Source of the DNA: Microbacterium sp. 67-17
Lineage (GTDB): Bacteria > Actinomycetota > Actinomycetes > Actinomycetales > Microbacteriaceae
Direction: 5' to 3'
DNA length: 64,000 bases
NCBI RefSeq assembly: GCF_001898325.1
Contig: NZ_MKTR01000006.1
Span: 13,610 to 77,609, forward strand
Shown here piece after piece: positions 7,795 through 16,342 of this stretch (positions are counted from its first letter, which is position 1; each line of letters starts with the position of its first letter). The position numbers and the translations under genes are program-made. The notes under the pieces were generated by a model. It saw only the letters and a program-made list of their open reading frames with translations, was not told where the DNA came from and did not search any database.

Positions 7795-8481
7795 TCAGTG
7801 CTCGCCGTCGTGGGCGTCGTTGAAGGCATCCCGAATCGGGAAGGTGTCGTAGACGATGTGCAGTCGCTCGATCATGCCGTGCTGGTCGAGTTCGGCGACG
7901 TCGACGACCGTGAAGGGCGCGGGTTGCCCGGTCGAGAGGATCCAGCCGAAGTCGAACCAGAAGCTCACCACCGTGCGGCCCTCGGTCGATCCGGTCGTGG
8001 TGGTCCGCAGCGTCAGCCGTGAACTGGCGGTGTCGGCGAACAGCACGGGGTAGAACTCCGCCGCGGGCATCGTGCCATACAGGGGAGACTCGACCATCCC
8101 GCCGGGCGCAAAGAGGGCAACCACGCGATCGGCATCGGCGGCTTCGAGACTGGCGAGATACTCGTGGACCAGTCGGTCGACATCCGTCTGTGACGTCGAT
8201 TCGGACGTGGATGCCTCGCGCCGCGTGCCCGCGATAGACCAGCCCGCAAGAAAGGCGACGGCGATGAGCCCGATCCCCAGGATGACCCATCCGATGATGC
8301 TGGTGCGCGAGACGAATGCGCTGCCGTCAAAGGGGACGAATGCGTCGCCGCTGAGCGGTTGATACGCGAACCAGCCGAACGTGGCGGGCTGAAGCTGCCC
8401 CACGGCCAACACGATGGCGCCGACCGCGATCACGACGGCAGCGATCACCCATGTCACGAGCCATTTGGTCTTTGACTGCAT
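7795..8481 (-). CDS. Membrane-anchored SnoaL/NTF2-like domain protein
   Basis: The 228-residue protein has two predicted membrane segments (residues of about 8-28 and 60-85), then a cytoplasmic or external domain starting near TDVDRLVHEYLASLEAADADRVVALFAP. That opening is typical of SnoaL-like NTF2 folds, which form a cone-shaped pocket and serve many roles. The closing segment (VDVAELDQHGMIERLHIVYD) also fits. The stop is 3 nt from the toxin gene stop, so the two are convergent. Its start faces adhE across 145 bp that hold two palindromic operators, so it may be co-regulated with adhE. The function is unknown. Confidence 0.75.
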   Translation of the reverse strand: MQSKTKWLVTWVIAAVVIAVGAIVLAVGQLQPATFGWFAYQPLSGDAFVPFDGSAFVSRTSIIGWVILGIGLIAVAFLAGWSIAGTRREASTSESTSQTDVDRLVHEYLASLEAADADRVVALFAPGGMVESPLYGTMPAAEFYPVLFADTASSRLTLRTTTTGSTEGRTVVSFWFDFGWILSTGQPAPFTVVDVAELDQHGMIERLHIVYDTFPIRDAFNDAHDGEH

Positions 8482-8531
8482 GGCTCGACACTACCGACCG
8501 GGGGATGCCCGAAGCTTGCGCCCGCAAGACG

Positions 8532-8545
8532 GGGACCATAGTCCC
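8532..8545. promoter_or_regulatory. DosR/DevR-box-like palindrome upstream of adhE
   Basis: GGGACCATAGTCCC matches the 14-base core of the mycobacterial DevR/DosR box (GGGACTWWAGTCCC) at 13 of 14 positions. It lies about 80 nt before the adhE ATG and 50 nt before the divergent SnoaL-like gene. A DevS/DevR-like pair is encoded 6 kb downstream. Confidence 0.65.
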
Positions 8546-8549
8546 TGTA

Positions 8550-8564
8550 TGTGGTCTGACCACA
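8550..8564. promoter_or_regulatory. GntR (FadR/LldR-type) operator-like palindrome
   Basis: TGTGGTC-T-GACCACA is a perfect 7-1-7 inverted repeat. Its core TGGTCTGACCA is the classic site of FCD-domain GntR regulators such as FadR and LldR. It starts 5 nt after the DosR-like box and lies 62 nt before the adhE start. A related site is at 17179-17193. Confidence 0.6.
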
Positions 8565-8626
8565 GTGTCAGGATGTGCGTAGGGCAAAGGTGCGGACACC
8601 GGGTCCGCGCAGCTGAGGAGGATCCC

Positions 8627-11326
8627 ATGTCCACCACCATTGACGCACTCGTCGGGCGGGCCCAAGAAGCCCTCGCCGAGTACGCGTCGTTCACGCAAGA
8701 GCAGATCGACCACATCGTGCGCAAAGCGTCGGTGGCGGCCCTCCACCACCACGGAGAACTCGCCGTGCTCGCCGTCGAAGAGACCGGTCGTGGCCTGTTC
8801 GAAGACAAGGCCGTGAAGAACATGTTCGCGTGTGAGCACGTCACGCACTCGATCATCAAGCAGCGCACCGTCGGCGTCATCTCTCACGACGAGATCACCG
8901 GCATCACCGAGATCGCCGACCCGGTCGGTGTCGTCGCGGGCATCACGCCGGTGACCAACCCGACCTCCACCGCGATCTTCAAGTCCCTCATCGCGCTGAA
9001 GACCCGCAACCCCATCGTCTTCGCCTTCCACCCGTCAGCTCAGAACTGTTCGGTCGCGGCGGCCAAGATCGTTCGGGATGCCGCAGTCGCGGCCGGTGCT
9101 CCGAAGAACTGCATCCAGTGGATCGCCGAGCCCTCACTCGAGGCGTCCGGCGAGCTCATGAACCACCCCGGTGTCGCGCTGATCCTCGCGACCGGTGGCA
9201 ACGCGATGGTTCGTGCCGCCTACTCCTGCGGCAAGCCCGCCCTGGGTGTCGGCGCCGGAAACGTCCCCGCCTTCATTGAACGCTCCGCCAAGGTCGGCCG
9301 CGCCGTCAACGACGTCGTGCTGTCCAAGGCATTCGACAACGGCATGGTGTGTGCGTCCGAGCAGGCCGTCATCCTCGACGAGCCGATCGCGACCGAGGCG
9401 CTTGCGGAGTTCACCCGCCTGCACGCCTACATGGTCAACGCCGACGAGAAGCGCAAGCTCGAAGAGTTCATCTTCGGCGTCCACGCCAACGCCAAGAACT
9501 GCGGCGAGGCCAAGCTCAACGCCAAGGTCGTCGGCCAGTCTCCGGTGTGGATCGCCGAACAGGCCGGCTTCACGGTGCCCGAAGACACCTCGGTGATCCT
9601 TGCCGAGTGCGCCGTCGTCGGACCCGAGGAGCCGCTGACCCGCGAAAAGCTGGCCCCCGTGCTGGCGGTGCTCCGCGCCAAGAACGCCGAAGAAGGCATC
9701 TCTCTTTCTGAGCAGATGGTCAACTTCGACGGCCTCGGCCACTCCGGCGCGATCCACAGCAACGACCAGAGCGTCATCGACGAGTTCGCCAAGCGCGTCC
9801 GTGCCGTCCGCATCATCGAGAACGCCCCCTCGGCCCTCGGTGGCATCGGCGACATCTACAACTCGTTCATGCCGTCCCTGACCCTCGGTTGCGGTTCCTA
9901 CGGACGCAACTCCGTCTCCAACAACGTCTCGGCGGTGAACCTCGTGAACGTCAAGCGTGTCGGTCGTCGCAACAACAACCTGCAGTGGTTCAAGGTTCCG
10001 GCCAAGACCTACTTCGAGCCGAACGCGATCCGCTACCTCATCGACATGAAGAACGTCGAGCGGGTCACGATCGTCACCGACCCGACGATGACCAACCTCG
10101 GTTTCGTCGACAAGGTCATCGATGTGCTGAACCGTCGCCGCAACCGCGTGCACCTGCAGATCATCGACCGCGTCCAGCCCGAGCCGAAGCTCTCGAGCGT
10201 CGTCGCGGGAGCCGCCGAGATGCGGGAGTTCAACCCCGACACGATCATCGCGCTCGGTGGCGGTTCCCCGATGGATGCCGCCAAGGTCATGTGGCTGCTC
10301 TACGAGAACCCCGACGTGCAGTTCTCTGACATGCGCGAGAAGTTCTTCGACGTTCGCAAGCGCGCGTTCAAGTTCCCCGACCTCGGCAAGAAGGCCCAGC
10401 TCGTCTGCGTCCCGACCACCTCGGGCACCGGTTCCGAGATGACGCCGTTCGCCGTGATCACGGATGACGAGACGGGCATGAAGTACCCGCTCGCCGACTA
10501 CGCGCTGACCCCGTCGGTTGCGATCATCGACCCGGTCCTGACGTCGGCTCTGCCGGCCAAGGTCGTGGCGGATGCCGGATTCGACGCCCTCACCCACGCC
10601 ACCGAGGCGTACGTGTCGGTCTACGCGAACGACTACACCGACGGCCTGGCGCTGCACGCCATCAAGCTGATCTTCGAGAACATCGAACGCAGCGCGAAGG
10701 CACGTCCCGGCAGCACGGACCCCGCCGACATCCAGGCGCGCGAGAAGATGCACAACGCGGCATCCATCGCCGGTATGGCTTTCGGTAACGCGTTCCTCGG
10801 GATCGTGCACGCGATGGCTCACGTCACCGGATCGAAGTTCCACCTGATCCACGGACGCACCAACGCGATCTACCTGCCCCACGTCATCCGTTACAACGGA
10901 CGCATCCCCACGAAGCTGACCAGCTGGCCCAAGTACGAGCGCTACATCGCTCCCGAACGGTTCCAGCAGATCGCTCAGCACCTGGGCCTGAAGGCCGCGA
11001 CCCCCGAAGAGGGCGTCGAGTCCTACGCCCGGGCCGTGGAGAAGCTGCGTGACCTCGTCGGCATCGAGCGCTCCTTCCAGGCGCAGGGTGTCGCAGAAGA
11101 GGCCTTCATCGGCCGCCTCGACGAGCTCGCGATGGCCGCCTACGAAGACCAGTGCGCACCGGCCAACCCCCGGATGCCCATGCTTGCCGACATGAAAACA
11201 CTCATGGAGGCGGCGTACTACGGAACCTCGTTCGACGAGGTCCGTGCCCACCGCGGAGAGGTTGCGGTTGCGGGAGAAACTCCGGCAGAGGCCCCCGCAG
11301 CCCCGCTCGCCAAGCGCGGCGCGTAG
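8627..11326 (+). CDS. adhE: Bifunctional acetaldehyde-CoA/alcohol dehydrogenase AdhE
   Basis: The 899-residue protein carries the two domains of AdhE, which reduces acetyl-CoA to ethanol in two NADH-dependent steps. The N-terminal aldehyde dehydrogenase domain has the catalytic cysteine in NGMVCASEQAVI at about residue 246. The C-terminal iron-dependent alcohol dehydrogenase shows GGGSPMDAAKVMW, TTSGTGSEMTPFAVI and the metal-binding histidines in GIVHAMAHVTGSKFHLIHG. Length is normal for the family. An open frame extends upstream, but GCTGAGGAGGATCCC directly before ATG 8627 sets the start. The gene is monocistronic, with a strong terminator after it and two operator-like palindromes before it. 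This fits induction under low oxygen. Confidence 0.96.
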   Translation: MSTTIDALVGRAQEALAEYASFTQEQIDHIVRKASVAALHHHGELAVLAVEETGRGLFEDKAVKNMFACEHVTHSIIKQRTVGVISHDEITGITEIADPVGVVAGITPVTNPTSTAIFKSLIALKTRNPIVFAFHPSAQNCSVAAAKIVRDAAVAAGAPKNCIQWIAEPSLEASGELMNHPGVALILATGGNAMVRAAYSCGKPALGVGAGNVPAFIERSAKVGRAVNDVVLSKAFDNGMVCASEQAVILDEPIATEALAEFTRLHAYMVNADEKRKLEEFIFGVHANAKNCGEAKLNAKVVGQSPVWIAEQAGFTVPEDTSVILAECAVVGPEEPLTREKLAPVLAVLRAKNAEEGISLSEQMVNFDGLGHSGAIHSNDQSVIDEFAKRVRAVRIIENAPSALGGIGDIYNSFMPSLTLGCGSYGRNSVSNNVSAVNLVNVKRVGRRNNNLQWFKVPAKTYFEPNAIRYLIDMKNVERVTIVTDPTMTNLGFVDKVIDVLNRRRNRVHLQIIDRVQPEPKLSSVVAGAAEMREFNPDTIIALGGGSPMDAAKVMWLLYENPDVQFSDMREKFFDVRKRAFKFPDLGKKAQLVCVPTTSGTGSEMTPFAVITDDETGMKYPLADYALTPSVAIIDPVLTSALPAKVVADAGFDALTHATEAYVSVYANDYTDGLALHAIKLIFENIERSAKARPGSTDPADIQAREKMHNAASIAGMAFGNAFLGIVHAMAHVTGSKFHLIHGRTNAIYLPHVIRYNGRIPTKLTSWPKYERYIAPERFQQIAQHLGLKAATPEEGVESYARAVEKLRDLVGIERSFQAQGVAEEAFIGRLDELAMAAYEDQCAPANPRMPMLADMKTLMEAAYYGTSFDEVRAHRGEVAVAGETPAEAPAAPLAKRGA

Positions 11327-11339
11327 TACGCAACACACC

Positions 11340-11375
11340 GAAGCCCCGCCGGGTCGCGTTTCCCGGCGGGGCTTC
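11340..11375. terminator. Strong hairpin terminator after adhE
   Basis: GAAGCCCCGCCGGG and CCCGGCGGGGCTTC form a perfect 14-bp stem with an 8-nt loop. No T-run follows, as is common in actinobacteria. It lies 13 nt after adhE and 35 nt from the stop of the convergent gene, so it may serve both. Confidence 0.85.
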
Positions 11376-11410
11376 GGCGTGCCCTGGGCCAAACGCCAGT
11401 GGTGGCGGCC

Positions 11411-12922
11411 TCAGCCCATCGGCTCGGGCGCGGCGATCTGGGCGGCGCCGCCGCCGATGACGTCGCCCGCGGCATCCATCGCACGTACCCCGACGTAGGC
11501 GCCGAGCGTCGTACCCCCGGGAATCGGGAGCTCTGTTTCGAACCCGTCTCGCGCCGCGCGGGTGATCTCGACAGCGGATGCCTCGTCCGGCCCTGTCACG
11601 AGTTGCCACGACGCGACCCCCGTTGCGCCATTCCACGAGGCGAACACGCTCGCCGACGGACCGTCTTCGACCTGCTGCGCATCCGGGGGAGTGGCGGGCG
11701 TCGCCGACCAGGGCATCACGTAGGCCCGGTAGCTCGTCCCGGCGGTGAAGGTTGCCTCGTACAGCAGGGTGCCGTCGCGATCGAACTCCGAGTAGAACGG
11801 CCGCGACCCCCACCCGACCACGAGGTTGCCACCGGCAAGCTCCTGCAGGTTTCCCTGGGTTGCCGCCAACCGCTCCTGCTCGGGCGCGTACTGCGTCACC
11901 AGCGATGCCGTCATCGCTTCCTCATCGACGTCCAGCCGCAGCCCGCGAGACCACCCGGCGTCATCCTCGGACTGATTGTCGAACAGCGTGATCGTGCCAT
12001 CGGCGCGGCGCTGCGCGTCATGCTGCCACGCGAAGCGGGCATCCTCATCGACCGTGAAGTCGCTGCCCTGCCCACCCAGGCGCCAGTCGACGGATGCCGT
12101 CGAGCGGTCCAGCCGGTAGACCGTGCTCGTGTTCCGCGCCGACACGAGGAAACCGTCGTCACCGTCCTGCGACACGGCGTTCAGGTGGATGTAGTCGTAC
12201 GGCTCGGCGCGGGTGCCCTGCCCCTCGTCAAGCGCCTGCCTGGACTCCGTGACCGGAACCTCATCGAGCGATGACCACCCGAACACGACCTCGCCGGTCG
12301 CGATATCGACTTCCTGCACGTGACCTTCGAGCACATAGCCATCAGAGGGGCCGCCGATCTCGGTCAGATCCGCGGGGGCTGTCACGTACGCGAGAAGCAG
12401 CATCGTGCCCTGGTCGGTGATCGTCGTCTCGTGCATGTCGGCGTCGCCTGCTCCGATCGGCTCCCCGGTCGAGACGCGCGTGATCTCCGTGTACGTGTCA
12501 TCGAGGATGACGACCTCGCCGCGCCCATGGAACCCCGACTGGCCCACCCAGTACGTCAGCACCGGCTCGCCCTGGTACTCCTGCACACGCAGGTCGAACG
12601 CCGCGTCGTCACCGGTGTTGGCAACCCACACGGGCTCGCCCTCGCCATCCACGATCAGCGCGCCCTGCATCGCCGAACCGCGATCACGGTCTTTGGGACC
12701 GAGGAACGCATACATGCCGTCGCGGCCGAGCGTCGCGCCGGTCTCGGATGTCGTGACCGCAACGACCGGAGGGGTGAGATCGGGCCGGCTCACGAATGTC
12801 CAGGGCTCGGCTGCCGCGACCTCGTCCTCGCCGGTCTCGTCGGCGCTCGTCTGTGCAGCACAGCCGCCGAGGGCGAGCATGGTCGCGAGGCCTGCAACGA
12901 CGAACGATCTGCGACGCACCAT
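11411..12922 (-). CDS. Arylsulfotransferase (ASST)-like secreted lipoprotein
   Basis: The 503-residue protein starts with a lipoprotein signal peptide (MVRRRSFVVAGLATMLALGGC, lipobox LGGC with C21), so it is probably anchored outside the membrane. The body is a beta-propeller-like region with ASST-family features: DADMHETTITDQGTMLLLAY, EPYDYIHLNAVSQDGDDGFL, SARNTSTVYRLDRST, WRLGGQGSDF and FAWQHDAQRRADGTITLFDN. These His-containing segments are typical of the arylsulfotransferase family that moves sulfate between phenols, but in actinobacteria the substrates are mostly unknown. ATG 12922 lacks an obvious Shine-Dalgarno sequence. The final 100 residues look like a fibronectin-type add-on. Confidence 0.8.
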   Translation of the reverse strand: MVRRRSFVVAGLATMLALGGCAAQTSADETGEDEVAAAEPWTFVSRPDLTPPVVAVTTSETGATLGRDGMYAFLGPKDRDRGSAMQGALIVDGEGEPVWVANTGDDAAFDLRVQEYQGEPVLTYWVGQSGFHGRGEVVILDDTYTEITRVSTGEPIGAGDADMHETTITDQGTMLLLAYVTAPADLTEIGGPSDGYVLEGHVQEVDIATGEVVFGWSSLDEVPVTESRQALDEGQGTRAEPYDYIHLNAVSQDGDDGFLVSARNTSTVYRLDRSTASVDWRLGGQGSDFTVDEDARFAWQHDAQRRADGTITLFDNQSEDDAGWSRGLRLDVDEEAMTASLVTQYAPEQERLAATQGNLQELAGGNLVVGWGSRPFYSEFDRDGTLLYEATFTAGTSYRAYVMPWSATPATPPDAQQVEDGPSASVFASWNGATGVASWQLVTGPDEASAVEITRAARDGFETELPIPGGTTLGAYVGVRAMDAAGDVIGGGAAQIAAPEPMG

Positions 12923-12997
12923 GCGGGGAGTGTGTCACGGAATCAAGCCGTGGCGTCCCCGGCTGAGAAGGTTCTCACGCAGCCGAGGGAACCCGCC

Positions 12998-13669
12998 TCA
13001 GAGCAGATTGGCGATGCCGATAATCACCAGGAGCGCACCGATCAGCGCCACCGAAAGGTTGAGAACGAGGGATGAGTTTGCCACCAGCCAGTCGCTGAAG
13101 CGCTCAAGCCGTGGCCGCACCGAGTGGCTGCCGATGACGTAGGCCAAGACCAGAGCAGCGACAGTCGAGATGGCAACGGCCGTGAAGATCAGCACCGTGA
13201 GGCTGCTGCCGGCAATGCTCAGCGATGCGGAGCCGATGGCAAGGCCCGCGGCCAGCGCGATGGCAAGGTTCTTGGGCCTGACGTTCATCGCGAGTCCGAA
13301 CGCGAACGCCCGGCGCGGCCCGATATGGTCCATCGCCTTCGTCCACGAGGGCGGGCTGGTCGGCGCAGGGCGCCGCCGGGCGGCTATCGTGCGCCAGATG
13401 CCCACGACAACCAGAAGCACTCCGAGCGTCAGCTCGACGATGTGCGCCCAGGGGGGCATCCGATCGGTCGTCGACGGGGGAATGAGGCGCGCCCCGAGCG
13501 AGAACAGCGTGACAAGCACGAGCACTCCCGCCGACCACCCTGCGAGATAGCCGACACCGGCAGGGATGGGGTTGGGAGAGAGCAGAAGCAGCACGACCGC
13601 GAGGATCGGGAAGACACTCAACGCCGCCGCAATGCCCAGGGGCACGATGTACCACAGCACCGAATCCAC
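12998..13669 (-). CDS. GAP/SfLAP-family membrane protein (LysE-like fold)
   Basis: The 223-residue protein has about six membrane segments. Its layout fits the GAP family (related to mycobacterial Sap, the sulfolipid-1-addressing protein, and to LysE exporters): a first helix of PLGIAAALSVFPILAVVLLL, then LSPNPIPAGVGYLAGWSAGV, a basic loop of RRRPAPTSPPSW, and AFAFGLAMNVRPKNLAIALAAG. The start is GTG 13669. It follows the universal stress gene by 38 nt on the same strand and may be read with it. What it exports is not known. Confidence 0.75.
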   Translation of the reverse strand: MDSVLWYIVPLGIAAALSVFPILAVVLLLLSPNPIPAGVGYLAGWSAGVLVLVTLFSLGARLIPPSTTDRMPPWAHIVELTLGVLLVVVGIWRTIAARRRPAPTSPPSWTKAMDHIGPRRAFAFGLAMNVRPKNLAIALAAGLAIGSASLSIAGSSLTVLIFTAVAISTVAALVLAYVIGSHSVRPRLERFSDWLVANSSLVLNLSVALIGALLVIIGIANLL

Positions 13670-13707
13670 GCTTCGACTCTAGAGCCGCGCGAGGCGTGCT
13701 CGTGTCG

Positions 13708-14616
13708 TCAGGGAACGATGAGCACCGGCGCGTTGAGGTTCATGAGCACGTCGTGCACCACGGTCGAGATGTTCGGGGGCTCTTCGCTCTGCCCGCGCCC
13801 GATCACGAGCATGGCGGCGTCGGTGGATGCCGTCAGCAGCGCCGGCGCGATGTTGTCGGCGACGACCCGGGAACTCAGGTCCAGGTGCGGGATGTCGATG
13901 AGGGCGTGCGCGCTGGCGCGAGCGACCACATCCCGAGCAGCCGACGCACGGTACTCCCCGTTACTCGACGACTCCTCGTGAGGAACCGGAGGCCGCGCGT
14001 GGATGAGGACCAACTGCTGATCGGTGCGCGCAGCTTCGCGAGCCGCCTGCATCAGTGCGGCATCCGAGGCCGGCGACCCGCTGACCCCGACCACGACACC
14101 GTGCCGACCCTCGAACGGCAGATTCGGGACGACGAGAACCGCCGAGCGCGCGGCAGCGACGACATAGACGGATGCCGCGCCGAACGCGCGCCCCCGCAGA
14201 AACCCCGTGCGGTGCGAGCCGACGACGAGAAGGTCGTGCGGGCGAGCAGCGCCCGACAGCACGCTGGGCGCGCGGCCGTGCACGAGTTCGGTTTGCACGT
14301 GGGCGACACCCGCGTCCACCGCGCGGCGACGCGACGCATCCAGCACATGGATGCCGCGGCGCTGCGCATCAGCCATATAGTCGGCGCCCGCGACGCCCCA
14401 TGTGTCGTCGACGACATGGACGAGCAGCAGCTCGGTGCCGTGATCGGCCGCGTAGGCAATCGCCCACGCCAGCGCGCCGGTGCTCGGACCAGACCCGTCG
14501 ACCCCGACGACCAGCCGATCGTAGGGCGATACCCGCCAGATCGCGTCGTCAGCCGGAGCGCTCAACGAGCTTCCATCCGACAGGCCCACGCGCGAGTCGT
14601 GGAGTGTGTTTCGCAT
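13708..14616 (-). CDS. Tandem-domain universal stress protein
   Basis: The 302-residue protein has two Usp domains. The first (residues of about 30-175) opens with RLVVGVDGSGPSTGALAWAI and ends with the ATP-binding signature VVGSHRTGFLRGRAFG. The second (about 180-302) opens with GVVVGVSGSPASDAAL and closes with VIGRGQSEEPPNISTVVHD, a degenerate form in which the G-S/T of the ATP site is lost. Tandem Usp proteins of this size are typical DosR-regulon members in mycobacteria. The ATG at 14616 has GGAGGGG upstream. It is divergent from the DevS-like kinase and shares with it a 115-bp region holding a DosR-like box. Confidence 0.92.
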   Translation of the reverse strand: MRNTLHDSRVGLSDGSSLSAPADDAIWRVSPYDRLVVGVDGSGPSTGALAWAIAYAADHGTELLLVHVVDDTWGVAGADYMADAQRRGIHVLDASRRRAVDAGVAHVQTELVHGRAPSVLSGAARPHDLLVVGSHRTGFLRGRAFGAASVYVVAAARSAVLVVPNLPFEGRHGVVVGVSGSPASDAALMQAAREAARTDQQLVLIHARPPVPHEESSSNGEYRASAARDVVARASAHALIDIPHLDLSSRVVADNIAPALLTASTDAAMLVIGRGQSEEPPNISTVVHDVLMNLNAPVLIVP

Positions 14617-14669
14617 CCGTCTGCCCCTCCTGTCTCTCCCAGCATCCGGCGCCCGGAGATTCCCGCACA

Positions 14670-14683
14670 GGGTCGAAGGTCCC
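14670..14683. promoter_or_regulatory. DosR/DevR-box-like site between usp and the sensor kinase
   Basis: GGGTCGAAGGTCCC matches the DosR core at 11 of 14 positions. It lies 54 nt upstream of the universal stress gene start and 49 nt upstream of the kinase start, with a TAGGAT -10-like element at 14687-14692 on the kinase side. It may serve both promoters. Confidence 0.5.
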
Positions 14684-14731
14684 GCGATAGGATCCTCGCG
14701 AGAGAGCCGAGGGACGAGAACGGGGCACCGG

Positions 14732-16342
14732 GTGGCTGATATCGAGGCACGGCTTCGCAGTCTTCTGACGGCGAACGCTGCTGTCGTGAGCCAGCTGGAG
14801 CTGTCGGGGGTGTTGCGTCGCATCGTCGAATCGGCCGTCGAACTGGTCGGCGCGAAGTACGGCGCACTCGGCGTGATCGGCCCCGACGGGATGCTCGAGG
14901 AGTTCATCCATGTGGGGTTGACTGCCGAGACCGCTGAGGCGATCGGCCCCCCGCCGCGCGGCCGTGGCGTACTCGGAGCCCTCATTCACGATCCTCACGC
15001 GATCCGACTGGAGCACATCGGTCACGACCCCCGCTCGGTCGGCTTCCCGCGAAACCACCCGAGAATGGACAGCTTTGTCGGGGTGCCCATCCGCATCCGT
15101 GGGGAGGTGTTCGGAAACCTCTATCTCACCGAGCACCCCGACGGCGCGTTCACCGAAGAAGACACCGAACTGCTCGAGGCGCTCGCCGCCACCGCGGGTA
15201 TCGCGATCGACAACGCGCGCCTGTACGAAGACTCGGTGCGTCGCGAACGGTGGGCCGCCGCTGCAGCCGAGATGAGCGCCGCCATGTTCTCGGACGAGAC
15301 CGGCAGACCGCTGCAGCTTCTGGCAGACAAGGTCCTGCAACTCACGGATGCCGCAACCGTCGTGGTGATCTCGTCGATCAGCGACACCATGATGTGCGTC
15401 GAGGTCGCTCGCGGCGAGCACGCCGATGAACTCACCGGATCCGTTCATGCGCAAGCGGGCACCCTCTCGGGACGCGTCTTCGACAGCTGGCAGCCGCTGC
15501 AGGCCAGCGGTGACACCGTCGAGCTCGGCGACGAACTCGTGGCGTGGGGTCCGACGGTGGTCGTGCCGATGCTCGGCGCAGACGGCGTTCCCATGGTGCT
15601 CACCGTCGGGCGGCCCGTCGGCGCTCCCCGGTTCACAGACAAGGATGTCGACCTTGCCGCAGACCTCGCGGCCCAAGCCACGATCGCGCTCGAGCTCGCG
15701 CGCGGCAGGTCCGACCGGCAGGCGCTTGCCCTCATGGACGAGCGCGGCCGTATCGCCCGCGACCTGCACGATCACGTCATCCAGCGCTTGTTCGGCGCAG
15801 GGCTCTCGCTGCAGGCCGTCGCCGGCAGGGTCGGCGACGCGGCGGCGCGCACCGAGCTGCTCGAGCAGGTCGACGCCCTGGATGCCGCGATCACCGAGAT
15901 CCGCACCGTCATCTTCGCCCTGCGCCAACCCCGCGCGTCATCCGGATCGGTCAGGCACCGCATTGTGGACGTCATCAGCGAAGTCGCGCCGTCGTTCTCG
16001 GAGTCTCCGCGGCTCGTCTTCCAGGGACCGCTGGATCTGCGCACACCGCCGGATGTCGCCGAGGATGTCGTCGCGGTCGTTCGCGAAGGGGTCAGCAACG
16101 TCGCCCGTCACGCTCAGGCGACGGAGACGTCGGTGCGCGTCGGGATCGCCGATGAGATGTTGGTCGTCGAAATCCTCGATGACGGCGTCGGCGTGCCGGA
16201 ATCGCCGACACGCCGCAGCGGGGTCGGTAACCTTGAGGATCGCGCCGCGCGCTGGAACGGAGAGTTCGCTCTCACCGGACGCGATGGCGGCGGCACCCGC
16301 CTGCGGTGGGCGGTGCCTTTGGCCCAGGGAGAGACCACATGA
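14732..16342 (+). CDS. DevS/DosS-like GAF-domain sensor histidine kinase
   Basis: The 536-residue protein has two GAF domains (residues of about 20-165 and 185-330), a HisKA_3 dimerisation helix with the phosphoacceptor H346 in ARDLHDHVIQRLFG, and a HATPase_c domain (from about 430, EGVSNVARHAQA and GVGNLEDRA). GAF-A strongly resembles DevS/DosT: EGRGVLGAL-type and VGFPRNHPRMDSFVGVPIRI segments. H109 in NHPRM lies where the haem-ligating histidine of DevS falls, so oxygen or redox sensing is plausible but unproven. The start is GTG 14732; an upstream open frame overlaps usp. The stop overlaps the regulator start by 4 nt, so the two form an operon. Confidence 0.9.
   Translation: MADIEARLRSLLTANAAVVSQLELSGVLRRIVESAVELVGAKYGALGVIGPDGMLEEFIHVGLTAETAEAIGPPPRGRGVLGALIHDPHAIRLEHIGHDPRSVGFPRNHPRMDSFVGVPIRIRGEVFGNLYLTEHPDGAFTEEDTELLEALAATAGIAIDNARLYEDSVRRERWAAAAAEMSAAMFSDETGRPLQLLADKVLQLTDAATVVVISSISDTMMCVEVARGEHADELTGSVHAQAGTLSGRVFDSWQPLQASGDTVELGDELVAWGPTVVVPMLGADGVPMVLTVGRPVGAPRFTDKDVDLAADLAAQATIALELARGRSDRQALALMDERGRIARDLHDHVIQRLFGAGLSLQAVAGRVGDAAARTELLEQVDALDAAITEIRTVIFALRQPRASSGSVRHRIVDVISEVAPSFSESPRLVFQGPLDLRTPPDVAEDVVAVVREGVSNVARHAQATETSVRVGIADEMLVVEILDDGVGVPESPTRRSGVGNLEDRAARWNGEFALTGRDGGGTRLRWAVPLAQGETT

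Noticed and set aside
9134..11392. A 752-codon frame antisense to adhE
   Set aside because: Typical GC-rich shadow frame: its residues mirror the adhE codons, with no recognised motif and no independent ribosome binding site.
12690..12704. GGTCTTTGGGACC within the lipoprotein gene, similar to a DosR box
   Set aside because: It lacks the full GGGAC/GTCCC arms and lies inside coding sequence far from any start.
12320..13142. Overlapping plus-strand frames across the lipoprotein and GAP genes
   Set aside because: Arginine/serine-rich shadows of the minus-strand genes with no start signals.
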